DNA of 64,000 nt from Microbacterium atlanticum (lineage in GTDB: Bacteria; Actinomycetota; Actinomycetes; Actinomycetales; Microbacteriaceae), in assembly GCF_015277815.1 (NCBI RefSeq), contig NZ_CP063813.1, forward strand, positions 310,001-374,000. Direction: 5' to 3'. The translations under genes were made by a program, and so were the position numbers. The notes beneath the pieces were generated by a model. The model worked only from the letters and a program-made list of their open reading frames with translations, did no database searches and was not told the DNA's origin. This document shows positions 30,701 through 38,137 of this stretch, piece by piece (the first letter of the stretch is position 1; every line of letters starts with the position of its first letter).

Positions 30701-32120
30701 CATCGAGGTCGCCGAGTATCCGCCAGGAGGCGTGCTCGAGGTCGGAGCCGCGGCGACCGTTGCGTTCACGGACGGGCGGCCGCCCATGGACGTGGTGGGT
30801 GGGGCACGCGTCCTGGTGCTGGATCCGGCGGATACGACCGGACCGCACGTGGTCGCCGTCGAACCGCCCGACGGTGCGAACGGCGTCGCACGCTCAACGC
30901 GGCTCGTTCTCAACTTCTCGGAGCGCGTGGATCCGGCTTCGCTCGCCGGCGCTGTCCGGCTGGTCCGTGAAGCGACGGGTGAGGCCGTCGAGGCGGAGCT
31001 CATCGAACAGCACGGTGACGACGTCAGCCGGTCCTCGGTCATGCTCACGCCGGCTCAGCCGCTGCACACCGGTCGGTTCCGCGTCGACGTCGACACGGCG
31101 GTGACCGACCTTCTCGGCAACACGATGGCGGAAGCGCACTCCAGCACATTCGATGTGGTCCACACCACTCTCAGCCGGATCGGCGGAGGGGACCGATTCG
31201 AGACGGCCGCACTGGTCAGCGCCGAGGGATTCCCCGACGGAGCGGGGACGGTGTTCGTCGCGAGCGGTCGCGCATTCCCGGACGCCCTCGCCGGAGGCCC
31301 GGCAGCCGCTGCGCTGGACGCGCCCATCCTCCTCGTCGAACCGGATGGTCCAGTGCCGCCCGCGACGGCGGCCGAGCTGTCGCGGCTGATGCCGCTGCAC
31401 ATCGTCGTCCTCGGCGGACCCGCGGCCGTCTCCGATGCGGTGGTCGACGCGCTGCGTGCGCAGCTGCCGCCGGGCGGGACTGTCGAGCGGCGTGCCGGCG
31501 CCGACCGGTACGGAACCGCAGCGGCGATCAGCGCCTCGGTGTTCCCCGCGGCGGACCGGGTGTTCATAGCGAGCGGCCGGGACTTCCCGGACGCGCTCTC
31601 GGGTGCGGCCGTCGCCGCGGGGCTCGGTGCGCCGGTGCTCCTCACGGCGCCGACGACGCTCCCGGAGTCGACCGCGGCCGAGGTGAGCAGGCTCGCTCCG
31701 GCCGAGGTGGTCATCCTCGGCGGGCCCAGCGCCGTCTCGGCGGCGGTCGCGGACGCCGTCGCGGCGACGACCGGGGTATCGCCGCAGCGGTGGGCCGGGC
31801 CGACGCGCTACGAGACGGCGGCCGCCATCAGCGCTGAGGTCATCCCGGACGGACCCACCGCCTCGGTCGCGCTGGCGACCGGCGCGAACTTCCCCGACGC
31901 GCTCGCGGCGGCCCCGGTGGTCGGTCCGCGTGGAGCACCCATCATCCTGCTGCCGCCGGCCGGCCCGATTCCCGACGACGTGATCCGCGAGCTGCGACGG
32001 CTGGATCCGATGACGCTGCAGGTCCTCGGCGGCCCGGCGGCGGTGAGCGACGCTCAGGTCCAGACGGTGCTGACGGCTGTGGCATCCGCTGGCGACGGTC
32101 CGCCCGCCGTTCCCCAGTGA
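24714..32120 (+). CDS. Giant wall-anchored six-cupredoxin multicopper-oxidase-like protein
   Basis: A 2468-residue surface protein. Order: four or five membrane segments (about 9-190), three related units beginning near residues 194, 928 and 1453, each apparently two cupredoxin-like domains, then an SbsA-type Ig domain (about 2040-2145) and three CWB2 wall-binding repeats (about 2153-2466). Copper-site motifs: HVFHLHAH near 600, FHCHLYTH near 669, HIHLVNFD near 1022, NHDHHF near 1114, and HEEMHNFTVHG near 1323. The third unit keeps few His pairs. The architecture recalls ceruloplasmin and giant bacterial Mn oxidases. Substrate could be Mn, Fe or Cu; unknown. GGGGAG precedes ATG 24714; an ATG at 24615 has no ribosome site. 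Confidence 0.85.
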   Translation: MQAMRIRDGILVVGPVVVPAACAVLLATIFAGAHSGPATVVNAGWLLPPAVIAFWVLAVFTRRGRTGSPVRDRLAGLAIAGVLAIASTILLGIARVGAGAAPGHSGHAGQTQAGSLEAAVADASVLAPAVLVIAVLTPFAAAVARAARSGAGGISRRRRRLLAPVAATVGALLAATLPALVAPAAQASVPPAPACDAASAVRVYDIAAVNAFIPYSRWQNDSRVPEPDPVVDGVDHLTDGDPGGMLFVLQRDKLAVQNWHVPLVGTAADGYAGDPADGRRLRPRPLVLRANVGECVAITLTNELDPEAVAGFLPQIDPRVALRAFGVSYNAASSGGAAVGYSPDGSIGVGESRTYFWVAPKSEGVYLFRDEGMAVAAVDDGGAAEHGLYGALAVQPSGARWFDPVTGRELSSSVPDQQYAAVADQSGDLYIDAVIADAYQRRFRESVIISQDILPMQDRADLPPEELALLPEPFERFGMNFGSDPEPKRIGFNLEGTERWCEDCSTEETVLSSWVYGDPGMVKLASGSGPWLPQAPDFGGDDPLSAPGGLVADNIEDCGLLLTTAAGETRPASCYVTNVTRAYQGDPIKIRFAHAGNYETHVFHLHAHTWPAEPDDAGPAGTVPPRPTPEAQPRATTIDSKTYSPWTAFTADLNYGAGARVGTVGDAIFHCHLYTHFSHGFWMLMRVHDVLEDGSSALPDGTRVAPWVPLAAVAPDLGMAATVPPPKNLPTFDVPGYPRFIPGEWGARAPQPPLSVWQREFDVNGDPVLDAEGDPVEQVVMRHAGTTALDPALLAATQDVVVDVDVGTLTLSFAGADVDVALPATAEQIAAALESLDDVDRVTVTGAGTAADPWRVRLDAWRATADLTIGADVAPSGTATTTPSAGFTPADPATARTAHRLAVERNVQQTYHEARGTEPVPGAPLVDPCPADARVVTYRVSLIQMPLWYTGDAGNGWRDVQGRILVADQDVDAVLAGEKQPEPLFYRVNSGDCIDFELTNRSPNVIGDDAYQQLMMTNMAGSHIHLVNFDVLASDGASNGWNYQQAAFSEDQAAYSTALLAGDIDCAVGAVCLPAMPTGRDPVAEAEDPRGNWLHEGQTIKERWYADYELRTVFNHDHHFAGTLQNRGLFSALLVEPAGFDSRHPYTGEWLQPINQAAHAAAAGKPQCVAACVGEARGAAMDMIGPAVAPTGEEGWTPDDFREFGLAVADFVPLFTKSATHADILDPLNALEPPHQPLGAPEGDQGGMAINYRAAPLADRQFAGPAPEPPAAPGAALTDEQLAAAGWVDPAYVFSSRVWGDPDTPILRANRGDTVRFRLIQGSHEEMHNFTVHGLRWKNDPNDPAAPYINARPIGVSEAFNIDAVGVDCGLGAAGPCFRPTEGDAPRVADFLYGGPGVEDLWFGVWGIMRVFDQTAGNGGLLPLPDNATALPVGNALPPPDPVAPVPQAVPTPACPAAAPVKSYDVSAISHDIAYNRYGDHDPFGLAYVLTEDADAVRSGAKPLEPLVLRVNEGDCIQVTLRNEVDWEHFNTHGRLGTLDGDAPMPLEPVWPEERAPGEPVEPEPGSGVPWVAGNRVSLHPSLVSYDVRTSDGTTVGYNFDQTAGPGQSVEYTWFADEVVYQDPNAAPALTDGELGVVPLLAYGDVRGTRHHGLLAALAVGPGDAIYHDPLTGERVHSGAQVDVDPLGEGTDYRDAVVFQHNGLNIRDAEGRPMLDPIIGDWPDKGERAISYANAPVHRRLGLTHPLVDKFVDPPIDPEGPPFSDADFGDRIANVFSSTYPIDTGGGPVPIGDPDTPIVRAYNGDPLRLHVVAAGDRARVVQYAVQGHNWLEHAFDAGSVRAGTQGSIATGSAHTFHMPAAGGDLQAVGDYRYGVENGTMGLSAGSWGIVRVYQQPTPPMARVLTPLAQCPNPFLGCNPLRVLNESLTPVAGMPRLDVGATPDATAVGGNVEVSAALLIGEDPSGPGRPVAFTWPEGGDVRSEVRTTDSSGIARLDIEVAEYPPGGVLEVGAAATVAFTDGRPPMDVVGGARVLVLDPADTTGPHVVAVEPPDGANGVARSTRLVLNFSERVDPASLAGAVRLVREATGEAVEAELIEQHGDDVSRSSVMLTPAQPLHTGRFRVDVDTAVTDLLGNTMAEAHSSTFDVVHTTLSRIGGGDRFETAALVSAEGFPDGAGTVFVASGRAFPDALAGGPAAAALDAPILLVEPDGPVPPATAAELSRLMPLHIVVLGGPAAVSDAVVDALRAQLPPGGTVERRAGADRYGTAAAISASVFPAADRVFIASGRDFPDALSGAAVAAGLGAPVLLTAPTTLPESTAAEVSRLAPAEVVILGGPSAVSAAVADAVAATTGVSPQRWAGPTRYETAAAISAEVIPDGPTASVALATGANFPDALAAAPVVGPRGAPIILLPPAGPIPDDVIRELRRLDPMTLQVLGGPAAVSDAQVQTVLTAVASAGDGPPAVPQ

Positions 32121-32223
32121 CGGGGGCGGCCCTGTCCCGAACGCGCACTGTGCCGTTTCGCCCGGCCGGAGACGTCGTGTGCGCGATTCGAGGCCGGGGA
32201 GTGCAGGGATCTACGCTGGACGG

Positions 32224-32727
32224 ATGGCAGAGTTCACGGTGCGGCCCGCGCGCACGCGCGACATCCGCCGCATCCAGGCACTCCTCGAGCCGTTCGTGCA
32301 GCGACGCATCCTGCTCGGCAAGGACCTCGTCGTGCTCTACGAGGCGACGCAGCAGTTCCTGGTCGCGGAGGACGCCGGGGGCGAGCTGATCGGCTGCGGA
32401 GCGCTCCACGTCATGTGGGAGGACCTCGGCGAGGTCCGCACGCTCCTCGTCGCCGACGGGTGGCTGCGGCACGGGGTGGGGCGCGCGCTCGTCGAAGGAC
32501 TGGAGGAGAACGCCCGCACGCTGGGGCTCTCGCGGCTGTTCTGCCTGACGTTCGAGGTCGACTTCTTCACGCGACGCGGCTTCGAGCCGATCGGCGAGCA
32601 GGTCGTCGATCCCGACGTGTACTCGCAGCTGATCCGCTCCCCTGATGAGGGCGTCGCGGAGTTCCTCGATCTCGCGCACGTGAAGCCGAACACCCTCGGC
32701 AACACGCGGATGATCAAGCGCCTCTGA
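32224..32727 (+). CDS. Amino-acid N-acetyltransferase, GNAT type (N-acetylglutamate synthase)
   Basis: A 167-residue GNAT protein, probably making N-acetylglutamate for arginine synthesis, as the short actinobacterial ArgA-type enzymes do. It shows VRPARTRDIRRIQALLEPFVQRRILL, GCGALHVMWEDLGEVRTLLV, the acetyl-CoA loop around GWLRHGVGRALV (Q/RxxGxG-like), and the ending FEVDFFTRRGFEPI. ATG at 32224 starts right before the conserved first strand; the in-frame start at 32179 adds only linker-like residues. No other arginine genes are nearby. Confidence 0.8.
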   Translation: MAEFTVRPARTRDIRRIQALLEPFVQRRILLGKDLVVLYEATQQFLVAEDAGGELIGCGALHVMWEDLGEVRTLLVADGWLRHGVGRALVEGLEENARTLGLSRLFCLTFEVDFFTRRGFEPIGEQVVDPDVYSQLIRSPDEGVAEFLDLAHVKPNTLGNTRMIKRL

Positions 32728-32820
32728 CAGCGGGCGCCGGGAGGGTCGCGTCGACGTCGTGTCCGGGCATCCGGGGCGTGCCGACCGGCGACGGCGCCGC
32801 CCGGAGTTAGCCTGGTCATC

Positions 32821-33522
32821 ATGACCGGCACCACTCCGCGCCGCCGCCACTCCCTGGCGGTCTACCGTCGCCGGCGCCTGGTCGTTCTCGTGGCGCTGCT
32901 GGCCATCGCGGGACTCGTGTGGCTGCTGGTCGCCCAGCCCTGGCGCGGATCGGCCGAGGAGTCGGACCCCACCGGTCAGCGCACGTCGTCGCAGAACACG
33001 GCGGACTCGCTGCCGGTGCCGTCGCCCGGGCAGACTCCCGAGCCGTCGGGCACCGGGGCGGTGGAGGGCGCGCTGGTCGAGGGCGCCACGCCTGCTCCCG
33101 GCGCGACCCCCGTCGCCCAGGAGTGCGTCGCCAGCGAGCTGACGGTGGAGCCCGTGACCTCGGCCGACACGTTCACCGGCGACCAGAAGCCGCAGTTCTC
33201 GATCGAACTCACCAACAACGGTCCCGACTGCACGCTCAACGTCGGCACCAGCGCGCAGTCCTTCACGGTCACCAGCGGCGACGACGTGTGGTGGCGCTCG
33301 ACCGACTGCCAGAGCGAGCCCAGCGACATGATCGTCCTCATCACCGCGGGGCAGACCGTCACCAGCGCGGCACCGCTGGAGTGGGACCGCACGCGCTCCG
33401 CCGTGGGGACCTGCGGTGACACGACCCGCCCCGTCGCGCCCGGCGGAGGCGCGTCGTACCACCTGTCGGTCGAGATCGGCGGCATCGCGTCGACCGAGCC
33501 GAAGCAGTTCCTGCTGTACTGA
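32821..33522 (+). CDS. Membrane-anchored extracellular protein, function unknown
   Basis: A 233-residue protein: Arg-rich cytoplasmic start, one membrane segment (about 19-39), a Ser/Thr/Pro/Gly linker to about 100, then a beta-rich domain with ECVASELTVEPV and FSIELTNNGPDCTLNVG, resembling a small Ig-like fold with two or three Cys pairs. It looks like a conserved actinobacterial hypothetical protein. I cannot assign a role. The ATG at 32821 is the only sensible start. It is convergent with the next gene, 26 bp away. Confidence 0.75.
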   Translation: MTGTTPRRRHSLAVYRRRRLVVLVALLAIAGLVWLLVAQPWRGSAEESDPTGQRTSSQNTADSLPVPSPGQTPEPSGTGAVEGALVEGATPAPGATPVAQECVASELTVEPVTSADTFTGDQKPQFSIELTNNGPDCTLNVGTSAQSFTVTSGDDVWWRSTDCQSEPSDMIVLITAGQTVTSAAPLEWDRTRSAVGTCGDTTRPVAPGGGASYHLSVEIGGIASTEPKQFLLY

Positions 33523-33548
33523 CGCGGGCGAACGGCGCGCCCGGCGGG

Positions 33549-33881
33549 TCACCCGCCCGGCGAGGCATCCGTGTCGCCCGTCCCGTCCACCGCGCTCGCC
33601 CACACCCAGCAGCGGTACTCGGTGCCCGAGATGCGGAAGCGGATCGCGATCGCCCGAGGCGTCCACATGCAGGCCTCGGCATCGACCTGGATCGGCGTGC
33701 CGCCGAACCGCACCCACGCCCTCACGGGCTTGGGCTTCGGATCCGTCGTGCAGGGCAGATCGTCGAGCCGGAGCTCGAGCCGTGTCAGGGTCTCGAGCGG
33801 GCCGCCGGCGGCCACCCGCTGCAGGATCCTCTCGCCCATCAGCCGGTCGTAATGGTCGGCGTACCGCCTGTTCGTGCCCAC
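33549..33881 (-). CDS. Small conserved hypothetical protein
   Basis: A 110-residue cytoplasmic protein starting with GTG at 33881, 6 nt after a strong GGAGGAGGGAG. The longer frame to 33911 uses an upstream ATG and would cover that ribosome site. It opens with GTNRRYADHYDRLMGERIL and ends in a Trp-rich beta segment (VRAWVRFGGTPIQVDAEACMW...YRCWVWASAV). I know similar proteins only as Microbacteriaceae hypotheticals. It is divergent from the DUF6504-like gene, with an SOS-like box between them. Confidence 0.75.
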   Translation of the reverse strand: MGTNRRYADHYDRLMGERILQRVAAGGPLETLTRLELRLDDLPCTTDPKPKPVRAWVRFGGTPIQVDAEACMWTPRAIAIRFRISGTEYRCWVWASAVDGTGDTDASPGG

Positions 33882-33922
33882 TGCCGGCTCCCTCCTCCGG
33901 CCCACCGCCACTCTACCGAGTA

Positions 33923-33938
33923 TCGAAGATGTGTTCTA
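33923..33938. promoter_or_regulatory. SOS (LexA)-like box
   Basis: TCGAAGATGTGTTCTA matches the actinobacterial LexA consensus TCGAAC-N4-GTTCGA at 10 of 12 fixed positions. It ends 12 bp before the start of the DUF6504-like gene and lies in the 69-bp divergent promoter it shares with the gene at 33549-33881. LexA control is inference. Confidence 0.5.
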
Positions 33939-33950
33939 TTCTGTTATGCC

Positions 33951-34211
33951 ATGACGACCTCTCATCTCGAACATGACGCAACCATATGGATGACCGACGA
34001 CATCCCCGCGCGCATGTTCTACGCGGGTCGCCGCTGGCGCGTCAGCGATGTGCCGACTCGGCTGCGGGAATCCATCTGGGCCATGCCGCTCGAGCGGGGA
34101 CGCGGCATGTACGGCTGGCGGTTCCAGGCGACCAGCGACGCCGGCGAGGTCGTGATGTTCGACGTCTACCGCGACGGCGTCGACTGGCATGTGCACCACA
34201 CCTACACGTGA
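33951..34211 (+). CDS. DUF6504-like small protein
   Basis: An 86-residue protein with ARMFYAGRRWRVSDVPTRL and GWRFQATSDAGEVVMFDVYRDG, the pattern I associate with DUF6504, a small actinobacterial family with members near error-prone polymerase genes (from memory). No polymerase gene is in this window. The SOS-like box immediately upstream fits a damage-response role. The ATG at 33951 has no clear ribosome site and the transcript may be nearly leaderless. The earlier in-frame start at 33852 overlaps the divergent gene. Confidence 0.65.
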   Translation: MTTSHLEHDATIWMTDDIPARMFYAGRRWRVSDVPTRLRESIWAMPLERGRGMYGWRFQATSDAGEVVMFDVYRDGVDWHVHHTYT

Positions 34212-34228
34212 GCATGCGCCCGGACGCC

Positions 34229-34263
34229 GCGAAGCGGGGCGTTCCCAGTCCGCCCCGCTCCGC
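34229..34263. terminator. Hairpin between DUF6504-like and permease genes
   Basis: A 13-bp inverted repeat with one mismatch (34229-34241 with 34251-34263) and 9-nt loop lies between convergent stops at 34211 and 34293. Confidence 0.65.
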
Positions 34264-34292
34264 TTCCCCACACCGAGGTGTCAGCCGAACAC

Positions 34293-35861
34293 CTAGGTCC
34301 TGTCGTCGAAGATCTGTCCCTCCATCGCGTCGTATCCCTCGGCCTGCGGGTCGCCGTGCGCGCCGCCGGAGAGCGCGTACTCCTCTTCGGGAGAGAGCAC
34401 GAGCCGGTGGCGGAAGAAGAGGCCGAAGCCCACGAGCAGCACCACGTAGACGACTGCGATCGCGATGATCGCCGGAAGGAAGGTCGGGTTCAGCAGGAAG
34501 CCGACGAAGATCAGCAAGGCGATCGCCGCCGCGATGACGGCGCCGGGGATGCCCCACGGGCTGCGATACGGCCGCTCCACGTCCGGCAGCTTCCTGCGGA
34601 GGAGGACGAACGACACCATCTGCAGGAAGTACGCCAGCACGGCGCCCCACACCGCGATGTTGAGGACGATCGCGCCCGCGACGCTGCCCGAGCCGCCGGT
34701 GAACTCGATGATGAGCAAAGCGATGAAGCCGATCACGGCGCCGATCACGAGCGCCACCCACGGCGTCTTGCGCTTGCCGGTGAGCGACAGGAACCGGGGA
34801 TAGTAGCCGGCGCGCGACAGCGAGTACATGTTGCGGCCGTACGCGAACATGATGCCCTGCAGCGAGGCGAGGAGTCCCACCAGGGCGAAGAGCGCCAGGA
34901 CCGCGGCCAGGCCGTCGCCGACGATCGCCCGGAAGCCGTCCAGCAGCGGCTCGGCGGCCACGCCCGTGGCCTCGGCGCCCAGCACGCCGGTGTTGAGGAA
35001 GAGCACGAGCAGACCGGTGACGATGAGCGTGCCGCGTGCCCAGAACCCGGCACGAGGGATGTCGCGCACCGGGTCGTGCGACTCCTCCGCGGCCAGCGGC
35101 AGCTCCTCGATGCCGAGGAAGAACCACATCGCGAACGGCAGGGCGAACAGGATCGGGAGCACGCCGTGCGGCAGGAACTCGGTCTGGCCGGGATCCGGGG
35201 CGATGTCCCACAGGTTCGCCCACTGGAAGGCGCCGGAGAAGATCGCCATCGCCGAGAACACCAGGATGATGCCGATCGAGATGACCGAGACGACGATCGC
35301 GAACTTGAACGAGATGCTGGCGCCGGCGGCGTTCAGCGCAATGAAGACGGCGTACAGGATGATCCACCACACCCAGCCGGGCAGCGACACCCCGAGCAGC
35401 TCGGAGGTGATCGCGTCGGCATACGACGCCGAGAAGAAGACGATGACGGCGGTCGTCGCGACGTATTCGATGGTCTCGGCGGCGCCGGTGATGAGGCCTC
35501 CCCAGGGGCCCATCGCGGAGCGGGCGAACGAGTAGGCCCCGCCGGTGTGGGGCATCGCCGCGGCCATCTCGCCGATCGAGAAGATCATGCCGTAGTACAT
35601 CGCCACCAGGATCACGAAGGCGATGAGCATGCCGCCGAATCCGGCGAAGTCGATGCCGAAGTTCCAGCCGGAGAAGTCGCCCGAGATGACGGCGGCCACG
35701 GCGAGGCCCCACAGCCCCCAGACGCCGGCGGCGCGCTTGAGCCCGCGCTTCTCGAAGTACTCTTGGCCGGCGCGTGTATAGGTCGCTCCGGCGACCTTCG
35801 CGGATCCTGCGGTGGACGGTGCCGGACGATCCGGCCGTGCTGCACTGCTCGCTTGGGACAT
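34293..35861 (-). CDS. APC-family amine/amino-acid permease (ethanolamine permease-like)
   Basis: A 522-residue transporter with about 12 membrane segments. It has YFEKRGLKRAAGVWGLWGLAVAAVISGDFSGWNFG near the start, GEMAAAMPHTGGAYSFARSAMGPWGG, and the mid-protein IEELPLAAEESHDPVRDIPRA, all characteristic of the ethanolamine permease branch of the APC superfamily. It is divergent from the gamma-glutamyl ligase gene with 184 bp between them and very probably imports the amine degraded by that cassette. The Asp/Glu-rich tail is cytoplasmic. Confidence 0.85.
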   Translation of the reverse strand: MSQASSAARPDRPAPSTAGSAKVAGATYTRAGQEYFEKRGLKRAAGVWGLWGLAVAAVISGDFSGWNFGIDFAGFGGMLIAFVILVAMYYGMIFSIGEMAAAMPHTGGAYSFARSAMGPWGGLITGAAETIEYVATTAVIVFFSASYADAITSELLGVSLPGWVWWIILYAVFIALNAAGASISFKFAIVVSVISIGIILVFSAMAIFSGAFQWANLWDIAPDPGQTEFLPHGVLPILFALPFAMWFFLGIEELPLAAEESHDPVRDIPRAGFWARGTLIVTGLLVLFLNTGVLGAEATGVAAEPLLDGFRAIVGDGLAAVLALFALVGLLASLQGIMFAYGRNMYSLSRAGYYPRFLSLTGKRKTPWVALVIGAVIGFIALLIIEFTGGSGSVAGAIVLNIAVWGAVLAYFLQMVSFVLLRRKLPDVERPYRSPWGIPGAVIAAAIALLIFVGFLLNPTFLPAIIAIAVVYVVLLVGFGLFFRHRLVLSPEEEYALSGGAHGDPQAEGYDAMEGQIFDDRT

Positions 35862-36045
35862 CGGTCCTCCAGTGATGGGCGAAGGAAGGGGCGCTCGGGT
35901 CGCGCGCTTGCACTTGTCGCAAATTGTGGCGCTATTGGTGGGCTGTGTCTACCTTTGCATCGGATTTTCGTTAGAGTGAGCGCGGGCCCGCGGCTGGGCA
36001 TGGTGGCGTCGGCGACGCGTCGCACGCCGACACGGAGGAGGACGG

Positions 36046-37401
36046 ATGCCGGGAAACCTCACCGTCGAGCAGCTGAACGACCGGATCGCGACCGGCGACA
36101 TCGACACCGTCGTCGTCGCGTTCGCCGACGCGCAGGGGCGCCTGGTGGGCAAGCGCGTCTCGGCGCGCCTCTTCCAGGAGGAGGTGCTGCCGAACGGCGC
36201 AGAGGCCTGCAACTACCTGCTCTCGGTCGACGTCGACATGAACACCGTCGACGGCTACGCGATGTCGAGCTGGGAGACCGGCTACGGCGACATGATGCTC
36301 CGCCCCGACCCGGCGACGCTGCGGCTCGTCCCGTGGCTGCCGGGGTCGGCGCTGGTGATGGCCGATCTCGCGTGGGAAGGCGGCGATCCCGTCGTGCAGT
36401 CGCCGCGCGACATCCTCGACCGGCAGCGGCAGCGCCTCGCCGACCGCGGCCTCGTCGCCTACTCCGGCACCGAGCTGGAGTTCATCGTCTTCGACGACAC
36501 CTACCGCCAGGCCTGGGCGAAGGGCTACCGCGACCTCACGCCCTCAACCGACTACAACGTCGACTACGACCTGCTCGCCTCGGGGCGGCTCGAGCCGCTG
36601 CTGCGCGACATCCGCCTCAAGATGGACGGCGCCGGGCTGTACACGGAGGGCGTGAAGGGGGAGTGCAACCTCGGACAGCAGGAGATCGCCTTCCGCTATG
36701 CGGAGGTGCTCGAGACCGCCGACCAGCACGCGATCTACAAGAACGGCGCGAAGGCCATCGCCGAGCAGCACGGCAAGGCGCTGACGTTCATGGCGAAGTT
36801 CAACGAGCGCGAGGGCAACAGCTGCCACATCCACCTCTCGCTGCGGTCCGAGGCGGGTGACCCCGTGATGGCGGGCGACGGCGCACACGGCTTCAGCCCG
36901 CTGATGGAGCACTGGATCGCGGGCATCCTCGCGACACTGCGCGAGTTCACGCTGCTGTACGCGCCGAACATCAACTCGTACAAGCGGTTCGCCAAGGGCT
37001 CGTTCGCCCCGACCGGCATCGCCTGGGGCGTCGACAACCGCACGTGCGCGCTGCGCGTGGTCGGGCACGGCTCGTCGCTGCGCGTGGAGAACCGGGTGCC
37101 CGGCGGCGACGTCAACCCGTATCTCGGCATCGCCGCGATCATCGCCGGCGGCCTGCACGGCCTCGAGCACGAACTGCCGATGCCCGAGGCCCTCGCCGGG
37201 AACGCCTACACGTCGGGCGTCGACCACCTCCCCACCACGCTGCGCGAGGCTGCTGCGCTGTTCGACCGGTCGGCGATCGCGCGCGCCGCGTTCGGCGACG
37301 ACATGGTCGAGCACTATCTGAATCAGGCGCGCATCGAGATCGAGGCGTACGACGCGGCCGTGACGGACTGGGAGCGGGTGCGTGGCTTCGAGCGACTCTG
37401 A
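36046..37401 (+). CDS. Glutamine-synthetase-like gamma-glutamyl-amine ligase (GlnA3/GlnA4 type)
   Basis: A 451-residue GS-fold enzyme that probably joins glutamate to an amine with ATP: gamma-glutamylethanolamide or gamma-glutamylpolyamine synthetase rather than true glutamine synthetase. GS marks: SSWETGYGDMMLRPD, GTELEFIVFDD, EGVKGECNLGQQEIAFRYAEVLETADQH, MAKFNEREGNSCHIHLSL (metal and ATP binding), NSYKRF and the VRVVG-like RVVGHGSSLRVENR. It leads a plus-strand operon whose next gene overlaps by 20 bp. The context favours ethanolamine as substrate. Confidence 0.88.
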   Translation: MPGNLTVEQLNDRIATGDIDTVVVAFADAQGRLVGKRVSARLFQEEVLPNGAEACNYLLSVDVDMNTVDGYAMSSWETGYGDMMLRPDPATLRLVPWLPGSALVMADLAWEGGDPVVQSPRDILDRQRQRLADRGLVAYSGTELEFIVFDDTYRQAWAKGYRDLTPSTDYNVDYDLLASGRLEPLLRDIRLKMDGAGLYTEGVKGECNLGQQEIAFRYAEVLETADQHAIYKNGAKAIAEQHGKALTFMAKFNEREGNSCHIHLSLRSEAGDPVMAGDGAHGFSPLMEHWIAGILATLREFTLLYAPNINSYKRFAKGSFAPTGIAWGVDNRTCALRVVGHGSSLRVENRVPGGDVNPYLGIAAIIAGGLHGLEHELPMPEALAGNAYTSGVDHLPTTLREAAALFDRSAIARAAFGDDMVEHYLNQARIEIEAYDAAVTDWERVRGFERL

Positions 37402-38137
37402 ACGGCGCAAGCCCGTCATCGGCCTGACGACCTACCTCGAGCAGGCGAAGCAGGGGGTGTGGGATGTCCGGGCGGCATTCCTGCCGCAGGTGTACTTCGA
37501 CTCGGTGACCGCGTCGGGCGGCGTCGCGGTGCTGCTTCCGCCGCAGCCGGATCCGGATGCCGCCGCCGACGCCGTCCTGGACGGCCTCGACGGTCTCATC
37601 CTGACCGGGGGCCTCGACGTCCAGCCCGAGCTGTACGGTGCGGAGCGGCATCCGACCACCGACCCGGCGCGTCCGGAGCGCGACGCGTGGGAGCTGGCGC
37701 TCTTCCGCGGAGCGGAGGAGCGAGAGATGCCGGTGCTGGCGATCTGCCGCGGCCTCCAGCTCGTCAACGTGGCGCGGGGCGGCACGCTGCACCAGCACCT
37801 GCCGGAGGCGCTGGGCACGGAGCGGTACCGGGTGGGTGGCGGCGTCTTCGCCACCAACGAGGTGCTCGTCGACGACGGCACCCGCCTCGCGGGCCTTGTG
37901 GGGGCGGGCCCCATGGACGTGCACAGCTACCACCACCAGGGGATCGACCGGCTCGGCGAAGGCCTGGTCGTCACGGCGCGCGCCGACGACGGGCTGATCC
38001 AGGCGTTCGAGTCCGACGGCGACGGCTATGTCATGGGGGTGCAGTGGCACCCCGAGCAGAACCAGGAGGATCGCCGCCTGTTCGCAGGGCTTGTGGCGGA
38101 GGCATCCGTCTACGCGTCCCGGGAGGTCCGCGCATGA
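37382..38137 (+). CDS. Gamma-glutamyl hydrolase, class I amidotransferase fold (PuuD-like)
   Basis: A 251-residue hydrolase that would release glutamate from a gamma-glutamylated product. It has KPVIGLTTYLE at the start, LTGGLDVQPELYG, the nucleophile elbow ICRGLQLVNV (C122), and the catalytic pair in VQWHPEQN (H223, E225). These are the marks of PuuD, which cleaves gamma-glutamyl-GABA. GTG at 37382, inside the end of the ligase gene, is chosen because of the G-rich leader and the expected N-terminus. Its stop overlaps the next start by 4 bp. Confidence 0.9.
   Translation: MASSDSERRKPVIGLTTYLEQAKQGVWDVRAAFLPQVYFDSVTASGGVAVLLPPQPDPDAAADAVLDGLDGLILTGGLDVQPELYGAERHPTTDPARPERDAWELALFRGAEEREMPVLAICRGLQLVNVARGGTLHQHLPEALGTERYRVGGGVFATNEVLVDDGTRLAGLVGAGPMDVHSYHHQGIDRLGEGLVVTARADDGLIQAFESDGDGYVMGVQWHPEQNQEDRRLFAGLVAEASVYASREVRA

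Noticed and set aside
37459..38133. Fusion of the PuuD-like region with the aldehyde dehydrogenase
   Set aside because: The extra residues are an out-of-frame reading of the hydrolase gene. The ALDH has its own start and ribosome site.
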